From JBBRMY01 sp038230595 (GTDB lineage: Bacteria > Bacteroidota > Ignavibacteria > Tepidaquicellales > Tepidaquicellaceae), in contig JBBRMY010000074.1 of NCBI GenBank assembly GCA_038230595.1, positions 1-12,814 of the forward strand: a DNA stretch of 12,814 bases, in the 5' to 3' direction. This document shows positions 1 to 7,557 of the stretch, piece by piece; position 1 is the stretch's first letter; every line of letters begins with the position of its first letter. Position numbers and translations under genes: made by a program. Under the pieces are notes generated by a model. The model searched no databases, was not told the origin of the DNA, and saw nothing but the letters and a program-made list of their open reading frames with translations.

Positions 1-1
1 A

Positions 2-1462
2 AGATTGGGGGAAAGTACATGGGATATTCCACATATAGTAAAACCGGATAATTTAGGTAATATTTATGTAACCGGTTTCTTTGGTTTAACTGAAAGTAAT
101 GGAAAGTTACCTATAATAAAATACAACCTTGCAGGCGATACAGTTTGGTACCATGTATTTACTGCTGCAGATTCGGGTAATACATCAGGAAGCCAATTAC
201 TGTTTGATGATTCATTAAATGTATATTTGTCAGGAAGAGTAATTTTAAAATATAATCCTTCAGGAGATTTACTTTATTCCAGATATTATAATTGCTCGAC
301 TTTCAATATGAGTTATGATAAAAATAAAAATTTAGTTTATGCCGGTAATAATCAGGATGGAAACGGAGTTTATTTAGCTTTGCTTAAATGTAACCGGAAC
401 GGTGATTCATTGTGGAAGAAAGTTTACCCGGATTTCAGATTTTATAGCTTGAATGGGATAGCAGTTGACCGAAATAACAATATCATTGTAGTTGGTGGGC
501 TATCTACACCAGCTACAGATTTAGATTTTGTAACGATCAAATTTGATTCATTAGGAAATTTCTTATGGAAAAATGCTTATGACGGAGGAGATCCAACAGC
601 CGGAATTGATGAAGCAAGAAAGGTCTTATTAGATTCCATGGACAACATCATAGTAACCGGACGAAGCAATGGACCTTCAGGAGCTACAAATTATTATACT
701 GTAAAATATGACCCTTCAGGAAATGTAATCTGGGAATCCCGCCTTCCTGATGTTGCTTCAGGCTCATATGATATGAAAATGGATAGATCAGATAATATTT
801 ATATATGCGGCATAACTAATAACAGTAAATATTCAACCTTTAAATATAATAGCAATGGTCAGCTTCTTTGGAGGCAGACAGTAAACGGCGGCTCAATTTC
901 CAATAGTTCAATTACATTAGACTCTGCAGGAAATGTATACATGGCATGTAATTTAAATAACAGTCAGAATTTTTCTCAATACCAAGTTGTGAAATATTCA
1001 AATAATGGGAATTTGCTCTGGAATTTTGTTTATTCCGGTAACCCGATCTATCATTATTTTACAACCGATATTGCTGTTGATAAATGGGGAAATGTATTTG
1101 TTACAGGTGAAGCGCAGTTTACTCAAAGCTCATATGACTTTGTTACCTTACGGATTGATCAGATAACAGGGGTAATTCAAAACTTAACTGAGATCCCAAA
1201 TAATTTTTCTCTCTATCAAAATTATCCGAATCCTTTCAACCCCACAACGAAAATTAATTACGAGTTACCAAAATCTAATTTTGTTTCGTTGAAGGTTTAC
1301 GATGTATTAGGTAATGAAGTCGAGACATTGGTAAGTGAAAAGCAAAATGCAGGAAGTTATTCGGTTACATTTGATGCTTCATCTAAACCGAGCGGGATAT
1401 ATTTTTATAAGATGGTGACGGATGGGTTTACAGAGACGAGAAAGATGGTGGTGGTGAAGTAA
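2..1462 (+). CDS. Secreted SBBP-repeat protein with C-terminal type IX secretion sorting domain (5' end missing)
   Basis: The reading frame is open to the left edge, so the true start and any signal peptide lie outside; the first possible start here (TTG at 5) falls mid-repeat and is unlikely to be real. Numbering from that codon, residues 1 to about 390 are degenerate repeats of roughly 50 residues. Each has a D-x-x-G-N-[IV]-[YI]-V-T-G strand followed by a K-[YF]-[DN]-S-x-G-[ND]-x-L-W strand, the pattern of SBBP/beta-propeller-like proteins. Residues from about 399 to 485 form a Por-type sorting domain: NYPNPFNPTT at 406-415, then LKVYDVLGNEVETLV, SGIYFYKM and a terminal KMVVVK. In this family the domain directs export across the outer membrane by the type IX system and is usually cleaved or anchored. 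The propeller-like part has no visible catalytic motif, so surface binding or adhesion is only a guess. It is transcribed towards the leftward sigma gene, with repeats between them. Confidence 0.88.
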   Translation, partial: RLGESTWDIPHIVKPDNLGNIYVTGFFGLTESNGKLPIIKYNLAGDTVWYHVFTAADSGNTSGSQLLFDDSLNVYLSGRVILKYNPSGDLLYSRYYNCSTFNMSYDKNKNLVYAGNNQDGNGVYLALLKCNRNGDSLWKKVYPDFRFYSLNGIAVDRNNNIIVVGGLSTPATDLDFVTIKFDSLGNFLWKNAYDGGDPTAGIDEARKVLLDSMDNIIVTGRSNGPSGATNYYTVKYDPSGNVIWESRLPDVASGSYDMKMDRSDNIYICGITNNSKYSTFKYNSNGQLLWRQTVNGGSISNSSITLDSAGNVYMACNLNNSQNFSQYQVVKYSNNGNLLWNFVYSGNPIYHYFTTDIAVDKWGNVFVTGEAQFTQSSYDFVTLRIDQITGVIQNLTEIPNNFSLYQNYPNPFNPTTKINYELPKSNFVSLKVYDVLGNEVETLVSEKQNAGSYSVTFDASSKPSGIYFYKMVTDGFTETRKMVVVK

Positions 1463-1466
1463 TCAT

Positions 1467-1490
1467 GTAGAAAATTTATTTTACTTTTTT
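1467..1490 (+). terminator. Possible weak terminator after the secreted protein gene
   Basis: Five bases after the stop codon an AT-rich inverted repeat (AAAAT at 1471-1475 against ATTTT at 1478-1482, with flanking GT/AC pairing across a 2-base bulge) leads directly into six Ts (1485-1490). The layout is that of an intrinsic terminator, but the stem has almost no GC and may be too weak to act. Confidence 0.3.
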
Positions 1491-1540
1491 AGAAACTTAT
1501 TCTAAACTTAATATAAAGAAATGAAAAGAAAACCATTTTT

Positions 1541-1690
1541 AGTATGACAGTGGAAGAGGGGCTTTTTGAGGTATGACAATTAAATCGCCGCTTCGCGGAA
1601 TATTGGGATCCCGCATCAAGTGCGGGATGACAGGTAAAGAGGGGATTTTTATTGGATGAAAGTATATCGCATCAAGTGCGGGATGACAGA
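1541..1690. repeat. Cluster of short hairpin repeats with an ATGACAG tail
   Basis: This gene-free stretch holds related palindromic units. A 22-base direct repeat, beginning CGCATCAAGTGCGGG and ending ATGACAG, occurs at 1612-1633 and 1668-1689. At the first copy the flanks complete an 8-bp stem (ATCCCGCA at 1608-1615, loop TCAAG, TGCGGGAT at 1621-1628). A small hairpin CCGC-TTC-GCGG lies at 1588-1598. Two further ATGACA remnants at 1544 and 1573 have lost their stems. Purine-rich GAGGGG tracts follow three of the ATGACAG tails. It resembles REP/MITE-like non-coding repeats seen many times in genomes of this type. No ORF of gene-like quality is present in 1463-1838. Confidence 0.7.
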
Positions 1691-1725
1691 AGAGGAGGGT
1701 GATTATGTTTAGAATTTTTTTATAT

Positions 1726-1758
1726 AAAAAAGGAAAGCCTTTCTTTTGGAAAGGCTTT
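1726..1758 (-). terminator. Rho-independent terminator of the ECF sigma gene
   Basis: A perfect 10-bp inverted repeat, AAAGCCTTTC (1734-1743) and GAAAGGCTTT (1749-1758), is separated by a 5-base loop. Read on the minus strand, the stem is followed by CC and then six Ts (1731-1726), about 80 bases past the stop codon of the sigma gene. On the plus strand a T-rich run (1756-1763) also follows, so it may act in both directions and separate the convergent genes. Confidence 0.8.
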
Positions 1759-1838
1759 TGTTTGTAGTTTAAAGCGGGTCGTTGAGATAAACTTGAAGCT
1801 AATTGGGGTAAACTTCAAATTCAAAGTTGGGTTAACAC

Positions 1839-2516
1839 TTATGCTGCATTTGTAGTTACATAACCTCTTTTTTTGGCGTATGGTAACAGTTTTCTGTGAA
1901 GAAGCTTTCTTGCTCTGTGAATTCTGCTTCTTACTGTTCCAACCGGGCATTTTAAGAAATCTGCGATCTCTTCATAGCTCAGACCTTCAAGGTCACATAA
2001 TATAATTACTACTTTAAAATTTTCTTTAATATTGTTTAAAGCTCCTACCATTTCGTCATCAAGAAGCTGTGAATAATACTTTGCTTCTGCATTGTCAACA
2101 CCGCTTTCTTCTTTATCAAGTATTGATGATGAATTGTAGATATCGTCTAAATAAATCTTTTCGCCTTCTTTTTTTATTTTTCTGTATTCGTTAAAATATA
2201 AGTTCTTTAAGATAGTTGTTAACCAAGCTCTGCAATTTGTTCCGTCTTGGAAGTTATTGAAAAATCTGTAAGCTCTTGCTAATGTTTCCTGTACAAGATC
2301 TTCTGAATCCATGATGTTCTTTACAAAAGTCATGGCAAATTTTTGTAAATAAGCTGTATGAGGTATAACTGTTGTTAAAAATCTTGCTTTGTAATCTTCA
2401 CTGAAATCTGCTTGTGGTAAAACTTCTTCTTCGGTCTGTTCGTCTATGATAGTGTCATTCTCATTTTCAATAAGAACCTCATCTGTTGTAGATTTAATGA
2501 CTTTTACCTTTTTCAT
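1839..2516 (-). CDS. ECF (RpoE-type) RNA polymerase sigma factor
   Basis: The 225-residue protein is an alternative sigma factor that would direct core RNA polymerase to a special promoter set. Region 2 spans about residues 46-115, with the core-binding helix D-S-E-D-L-V-Q-E-T at 70-78 followed by ARAYRFF and the GTNCRAWL..ILKN segment. Region 4 spans about 153-212, with the helix-turn-helix LSYEEIADFLKCPVGTVRSR at 179-198 and then RARKLL. There is no region 1.1 or 3, as expected for ECF type. Residues 1-40 form an acidic extension (many E/D) not needed for the fold. ATG at 2516 is the first in-frame ATG, with no Shine-Dalgarno. No anti-sigma gene lies beside it. Instead it has a sigma-54-like promoter and sits divergent to a kinase/sigma-54 activator pair, so control is probably transcriptional. 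The ECF subgroup and target promoters are unknown. Confidence 0.93.
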   Translation of the reverse strand: MKKVKVIKSTTDEVLIENENDTIIDEQTEEEVLPQADFSEDYKARFLTTVIPHTAYLQKFAMTFVKNIMDSEDLVQETLARAYRFFNNFQDGTNCRAWLTTILKNLYFNEYRKIKKEGEKIYLDDIYNSSSILDKEESGVDNAEAKYYSQLLDDEMVGALNNIKENFKVVIILCDLEGLSYEEIADFLKCPVGTVRSRIHRARKLLHRKLLPYAKKRGYVTTNAA

Positions 2517-2547
2517 AGTTTGGTTATTTATGTTTGACTAACACTAA

Positions 2548-2563
2548 TACAACTGCCGTGCCA
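2548..2563 (-). promoter_or_regulatory. Sigma-54 (RpoN) promoter of the ECF sigma gene
   Basis: The minus strand reads TGGCACGGCAGTTGTA, against the known consensus TGGCACG-N4-TTGCW. The -24 half matches exactly, the spacing is exact, and the -12 half differs only by TTGT for TTGC. The predicted start of transcription is near 2537-2538, leaving a leader of about 21 bases before the ATG at 2516. The strand, spacing and distance all fit the sigma factor gene. The presence of a GAFTGA-type sigma-54 activator gene next door strengthens the call. It has not been tested against chance genome-wide occurrences. Confidence 0.72.
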
Positions 2564-2651
2564 TAATAAAAAAAAAGCGAAAAGCTGTATTCTGAATCAA
2601 AAAAGCATAAAATAAGTGAAACTTTTTCTAAAAATTTTAACTTTAACAGAC

Positions 2652-2692
2652 ATAAATGGCAGTCTGATGTCATATATGGCAGTAAACTGCCA
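2652..2692. promoter_or_regulatory. Tandem enhancer-like operator sites (TGGCAGT palindromes)
   Basis: A perfect palindrome TGGCAGT-AA-ACTGCCA lies at 2677-2692. Twenty bases away, at 2657-2672, is a second copy with the same left arm and a decayed right arm (GATGTCA, 4 of 7 matching). Including flanks, 11 of 12 bases repeat between 2652-2663 and 2672-2683. The 20-bp spacing puts both on nearly the same face of the helix. Their centres are about 127 and 147 bp upstream of the predicted sigma-54 start, typical of NtrC-family activator binding sites. They also lie 34-70 bp before the kinase start, so they could autoregulate the kinase operon. A possible third half-site (ACAGACA) is at 2646-2652. 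Confidence 0.6.
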
Positions 2693-2725
2693 AAAAGTAA
2701 GGACAATCAATTCAATCATACTTAA

Positions 2726-5700
2726 TTGAACAATAGCGATAAATTAGAAAAACCCGGTCTAGCTGATAGATTTATTCTGGAAAAGTTTGTTCCGGTAATT
2801 TTTGTATTTTCAATCGGGCTGATCATCCTTGTAGGAATATTATCATACATAGGCGTCAAAGAATTTCAGACAAGTAAATCGTTGGTTACTCATACCTATG
2901 ATGTTAAAGAGAATATTTTTAACATTTATTATGAGCTTGCCAATGTAAAAGAGCTTGAAAGATTTGCAACCGAAAAAGGAATGCGGACTTCGGAAAACAT
3001 TAGTTTTGCAAAAAATAAGCTTAATGCTTATCAAGGGTCTGTTGAAGTAAAGCTTATCAGTCTTAAAAAGATCGTTCAGGATAACCAAACTCAACTCTTA
3101 AGAATAAATAGTATAGATTCTCTCATACAGTACAGACTGAATTATGCAAAAATTTTACTTGATGAAGCTTCAAAACCTACCCCCAACGAATCAAAAATAA
3201 ACCAATGGGTAATTGAAAGCAGCAATCTTAGATCAAAAATGATTAGCATAAGGGAGGAGATGCTAAAAGATGAAGATAACTTTTTAGAGATAAGGGTTTC
3301 AGAGTTAGATGATAAAGTAAATAAAACTGAGGGCTTTATAATAGTAAGTACATTGATAGGATTTATTATTATGATTTATTCAGTTTACATAACCCGCAGG
3401 CTTTTTAATTCCAGAAATGAAGCACTGGATCTCTTGAAACAATCATATAAGAATCTGGAAACAAAAGTCGCTGACAGGACAAAAGATCTTTTAATTTCCA
3501 GAAATAGATTTAATACAATATATGATTCTTCCATTGCAGGAGTTTTTATCATTGGTAAAGACCTGATAATAAGAGAAGCAAATTCTGCTTTTTTATCTAT
3601 GATCGGGTATACTCATAAAGATCTTCCTATTAACTGGCATAATATAAATACACACGACTTTGAAGAGCAGGATAATTATGCGAGAGAAGCTTTAAGGGAA
3701 AAAGGATCTATTGAACCATACCATAAGAACCTTTTTAAAAAAGACGGTTCAAAGGTTGATATTCTTATTGGTAATGCTTCTTTAACTGAAGAGAATGGGA
3801 ATTCTTTGATCTTTACTTTAAATATTACAGAGAATATTAATATTCAGAAAGCGTTGCAGGAAAGAGAAAAGCAGCTTACATTAATAACAGATGCTATCCC
3901 AGCTCTTATATCATATGTAGACAAGGATGAAGTTTACAGATTCAACAATGTTGTATATGAAAAATGGTTCAGAAAGAAAAAGGAATCTGTGATCGGTTTA
4001 AAAATTAAAGATCTGATAAAAGAAAATTATCCGAATTTTAAGCCTTCTATTGACAGAGTTATGAGCGGTGAAACTCTGACTTATGAAACAAATTTGGAAA
4101 CCGTTGATGGTAAAAAGATCGTACAGGGAAATATGATTCCTAATTTAAATGAAAACGGAGAGGTGATCGGATTTTATTCCATGACAATGGATATTACTGA
4201 TCTTAAAAAGCATGAACAGGCTTTAGAAGAAAGGGAAGAAAGGTTTAGAGTACTTGCAGAAAATTCTTCAGTACTTATCTGGATGTCAGACAAAGATAAA
4301 ACGCATAATTACTTTAATAAAACCTGGCTAGACTATACAGGGATCGCATTGGAAGATGCTTTAAACGAAGGATGGGAAAAGTGTATTTACCCAGCTGATC
4401 TGGCAAGCTTTAACACAAAATATGATGAAGCTTTTATTCAAAAAGAGCCTTTTGAAATTGAATACAGGCTGAAGAATGCGAACGGAAGTTATTGCTGGGT
4501 ATATAATAAAGGAATTCCAAGATATGAGGGAGACACATTTGTTGGTTTTATTGGTTCAGGTTTTAATATTCATGATAGAAAGAAAGCACACTCATATCTC
4601 GATATTCAATATAATATTTCACGAATGCTTTCGGAATCAGATTCCCTGAATGAAGCTTATGAAAAAGTACTGAAAACTATTGTTGAAGGGGTTGAATGGG
4701 ATGCAGGCGTGATATGGATATATGATAAAAACGGAAAGCAGTTACGAATTCAGGGCATTTACTCTAAGGAAAAAGACCTTATTAAGGAAATTAAACGAAC
4801 AGTATCGGTAGAAAATTCTATTTTATCCGGAAATGTTTACACTTCTAAAAATCCTATCTGGGTTGAAGATCTGTCTAAATATTCAAATACAGAATTTGAG
4901 AAAAAATCAGACATAGAATTCAGCTCTGCATTTGCTTTCCCGATAATTTCCAATAATAAAGTAATAGCAATAATTGAATGCTTCAGTCTTGATCAGGTTG
5001 CTCCTATAAACGATCTCCTTGAAATGCTTTATTCCACCGGAAGGCAAATAGGTACATTTATAGAAAAGAAAAATGCTGAGGTCCTTCTTAGAAAGGCAAA
5101 TGATGAGCTTGAAGAAAAAGTTCTGATCAGAACAAATGATCTTAATAAAACCATAGCGCAGCTTAAGAATGAAATTGAACATAGGCTGAAAGCAGAAAAA
5201 GAAGTTGAGGTACTTGCTCATACTATTAAAAGCTCAAATGATCTTATCTGGATAACTGATCTTGATAATAATATTATTTTTATTAATAAAGCATTTCAGG
5301 AAACTTACGGATATAGTAAAAAAGAGTTAGTTGGACAAAAGATCTCTGTTATCCGGGACGAAACTCATGGAAAAGGACTATCTGAAGAAATATCAAGAGA
5401 ATCCAGAAAAGGCGGCTGGACCGGTGAGTTACTTAATGTAAGAAAGGATGGTTCTGTATTTCCGGTAAGAGTTTCAACTTCACTTGTGAGAGATACTGAA
5501 AATAAGCCAAGAGCAATAGTTGGAATTGCAGTCGATATTACTGAACTGCGCAGAAAAGAAGAAACAATTGAAGTTCAAAATGCCAAGCTTAAGCTGATGC
5601 AGGAGATCACTGTAGTTGCAAACAAAACATTTAATATAAATGAAGCTTTAGGATTTGCAATAGATAAGATCTGTGAAGTTTTAGATTGGGATATCGGACA

Positions 5701-7555
5701 CGCATATTTAATTGACAAAGATAACCTTCTGAGATCAACAAAAATATGGAATAAGAACATTTCTGAAAAGTTCAAAGAATTTAAATTTGTATCAGAAAAT
5801 ACTTTTTTCTCGATTAATGAAGGTATTCCCGGTCATGTACGTTATACAGGCAGATCAATCTGGATAGAAGACTTACAGCAAAATCAGATATCGGTTCGCA
5901 AAAAATATTTTGAAGAGCTTGGAATCAAATCCGGTCTTGCATTTCTGATTCTTATCGAAGATGAAGTCGCAGGTATCCTCGAGTTTTACAGTACAGCAAA
6001 AAGGAGTTTAAACCCTGAATATCTTGAGTCTGTAGAAAATATAGGTACTCAGCTCGGCAGAGTATTAGAAAGAAAGATCGCGCTTGAAAATATTGTTACG
6101 AGCGAATCAAAATTCAGAGCAGTTTCTGAAACTGCATTAGATGGGATACTTATTCTTGATAAGAACGAAAAAATATATTTTGTAAATGAAAGTATTTTAA
6201 AGAATTTCGGATATACCAGAAAAGAGCTTATCGGAGAGCCGATCACAAAGCTTTTAAATCTTAAAAAGTTCAAAAATAACAATCAGATAGCGGAAGCCAG
6301 AAGTAAAAATCTGCCGCTCGAAGTAACAGGATGTCATAAAAATGATATTGAATTCCCTCTGGAAATTTCATCATCTGTGTGGTTTGATAAGAAAGAAAAA
6401 TACACAACTTTTATCATTAGAAATATCATTGAAAGAAAAAGAACTGAAGAAATAGTAAAGACAAGCGAAACCCTTCTAAAAGAAGCTCAGCGGATGGCGC
6501 ATCTGGGAAGCTGGACCTGGGATATTGAATCAGATGAAAGACATTTTTCAGATGAGCTGAAAAGAATATATGGCTTTGAGCCTGAAGATGATGTATCCGC
6601 AGGGGATATTACTAAACGAATACTGGAAAGTGATCTGAAAGATACGATGAGATATCTTAAGGAAGCGGTTGAGCAGAAAAAGAAGCATAACTATTTGCAG
6701 CGGGTTTTAATGCCCTCGGGAGAAATGAAAATTCTTTCGTGTAAGGGAGATGTTATGCTCGGGAAGAACGGCGAAGTAAAAAGGATATTCGGAACAGTAC
6801 AGGACATAACTGATATATCCATTAAAGAGCAGGAACTCGTCCTTTCCAATAAAAAGCTTAAAGAAACTCAAAATGAATTAGTTCATAATGAAAAGCTTGC
6901 TGTACTGGGTCGTTTCTCATCCGGTATAGCTCATGAGATCAGAAATCCCCTTGCAAATATAAGCGCTTTATCACAGCTGCTTTTAAAGGCTCCGCTTGAT
7001 GAGAAAATGAAAAAGCACCTGAGATATATCATGATCAATACAGATATAGCAAATAAGATCATTAAAGATCTGCTAAACTATGCATCGCCGGATGTAAATG
7101 AATTCTGTTCAATTAATATGAACGAATTATTTGAAAAGATGAAGAATATGGTAAAGCCCAGATGTGATAAATACAACGTTAAGCTTATTTGTAATTTTCA
7201 GGAAAAACTGCCTGCAATGTATATTGAAGAAAAAAAGATGGAATCAGCTTTTTTTAATTTTATTTCTAATGCTATTGAGGCAATGGAGGATGGCGGAAAG
7301 CTGGAGTTTGATGCCTCCTTTGACAGATCAAATAATGAGCTGGTTGTAAATTTTATTGATACCGGTATTGGAATAAGCCAGAAAAATATAGATAAGATCT
7401 TTGAGCCATTCTTTACTACTAAAGATACAGGTACCGGGCTTGGAATGGCTCTTGCTTCACAAACAATAAAAATTCATAACGGCAGATTAAATATCCGAAG
7501 TGTTCCCGGAGAAGGAACAAATATAGAAGTGCGTCTTCCCGTAAAAAATAATTAA
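2726..7555 (+). CDS. Membrane sensor histidine kinase with six PAS and two GAF domains (NtrB-like core)
   Basis: The 1609-residue kinase is the likely sensor for the following sigma-54 activator. Domains by residue: TM1 about 21-44; an outer helical segment 45-200 resembling CHASE3; TM2 204-223; coiled coil 225-260; PAS 262-376, 384-496 and 506-620; GAF 625-785; coiled coil 785-828; PAS 829-950; GAF 958-1115; PAS 1129-1240 and 1253-1370; HisKA with H1403 in HEIRNPL; HATPase with N1515 (NAIEAM), DTGIGIS from 1545 and GTGLGM 1569-1574. All catalytic boxes are intact and there is no C-terminal receiver. The start is TTG at 2726: an in-frame TAA lies immediately upstream, the first ATG is after TM1, and the only SD-like sequence (AAGGA) is too far away. 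The many sensor modules suggest several cytoplasmic inputs, but no ligand can be named; heme or flavin binding is not evident. The stop is 2 bp before the next gene. Confidence 0.93.
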   Translation: MNNSDKLEKPGLADRFILEKFVPVIFVFSIGLIILVGILSYIGVKEFQTSKSLVTHTYDVKENIFNIYYELANVKELERFATEKGMRTSENISFAKNKLNAYQGSVEVKLISLKKIVQDNQTQLLRINSIDSLIQYRLNYAKILLDEASKPTPNESKINQWVIESSNLRSKMISIREEMLKDEDNFLEIRVSELDDKVNKTEGFIIVSTLIGFIIMIYSVYITRRLFNSRNEALDLLKQSYKNLETKVADRTKDLLISRNRFNTIYDSSIAGVFIIGKDLIIREANSAFLSMIGYTHKDLPINWHNINTHDFEEQDNYAREALREKGSIEPYHKNLFKKDGSKVDILIGNASLTEENGNSLIFTLNITENINIQKALQEREKQLTLITDAIPALISYVDKDEVYRFNNVVYEKWFRKKKESVIGLKIKDLIKENYPNFKPSIDRVMSGETLTYETNLETVDGKKIVQGNMIPNLNENGEVIGFYSMTMDITDLKKHEQALEEREERFRVLAENSSVLIWMSDKDKTHNYFNKTWLDYTGIALEDALNEGWEKCIYPADLASFNTKYDEAFIQKEPFEIEYRLKNANGSYCWVYNKGIPRYEGDTFVGFIGSGFNIHDRKKAHSYLDIQYNISRMLSESDSLNEAYEKVLKTIVEGVEWDAGVIWIYDKNGKQLRIQGIYSKEKDLIKEIKRTVSVENSILSGNVYTSKNPIWVEDLSKYSNTEFEKKSDIEFSSAFAFPIISNNKVIAIIECFSLDQVAPINDLLEMLYSTGRQIGTFIEKKNAEVLLRKANDELEEKVLIRTNDLNKTIAQLKNEIEHRLKAEKEVEVLAHTIKSSNDLIWITDLDNNIIFINKAFQETYGYSKKELVGQKISVIRDETHGKGLSEEISRESRKGGWTGELLNVRKDGSVFPVRVSTSLVRDTENKPRAIVGIAVDITELRRKEETIEVQNAKLKLMQEITVVANKTFNINEALGFAIDKICEVLDWDIGHAYLIDKDNLLRSTKIWNKNISEKFKEFKFVSENTFFSINEGIPGHVRYTGRSIWIEDLQQNQISVRKKYFEELGIKSGLAFLILIEDEVAGILEFYSTAKRSLNPEYLESVENIGTQLGRVLERKIALENIVTSESKFRAVSETALDGILILDKNEKIYFVNESILKNFGYTRKELIGEPITKLLNLKKFKNNNQIAEARSKNLPLEVTGCHKNDIEFPLEISSSVWFDKKEKYTTFIIRNIIERKRTEEIVKTSETLLKEAQRMAHLGSWTWDIESDERHFSDELKRIYGFEPEDDVSAGDITKRILESDLKDTMRYLKEAVEQKKKHNYLQRVLMPSGEMKILSCKGDVMLGKNGEVKRIFGTVQDITDISIKEQELVLSNKKLKETQNELVHNEKLAVLGRFSSGIAHEIRNPLANISALSQLLLKAPLDEKMKKHLRYIMINTDIANKIIKDLLNYASPDVNEFCSINMNELFEKMKNMVKPRCDKYNVKLICNFQEKLPAMYIEEKKMESAFFNFISNAIEAMEDGGKLEFDASFDRSNNELVVNFIDTGIGISQKNIDKIFEPFFTTKDTGTGLGMALASQTIKIHNGRLNIRSVPGEGTNIEVRLPVKNN

Positions 7556-7557
7556 AT

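Noticed and set aside
5..1462. TTG at position 5 as the true start of the secreted protein
   Set aside because: It falls within a repeat unit, there is no signal peptide after it, and the frame is open to the window edge, so the gene is cut off by the window.
1541..1690. Possible CRISPR array from the repeated 22-base hairpin
   Set aside because: Only two good copies exist, the intervening sequence is itself repeat-derived, and no cas gene is nearby.
2677..2692. The TGGCAGT-AA-ACTGCCA palindrome as a sigma-54 promoter for the kinase operon
   Set aside because: The GG to GC distance is one base short of the strict sigma-54 spacing, and the perfect symmetry fits a dimer binding site better.
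2524..2706. 60-codon minus-strand frame in the divergent control region
   Set aside because: It covers the sigma-54 promoter and the operator sites and has a low-complexity, Phe/Leu/Ser-rich product, so it is most likely chance.
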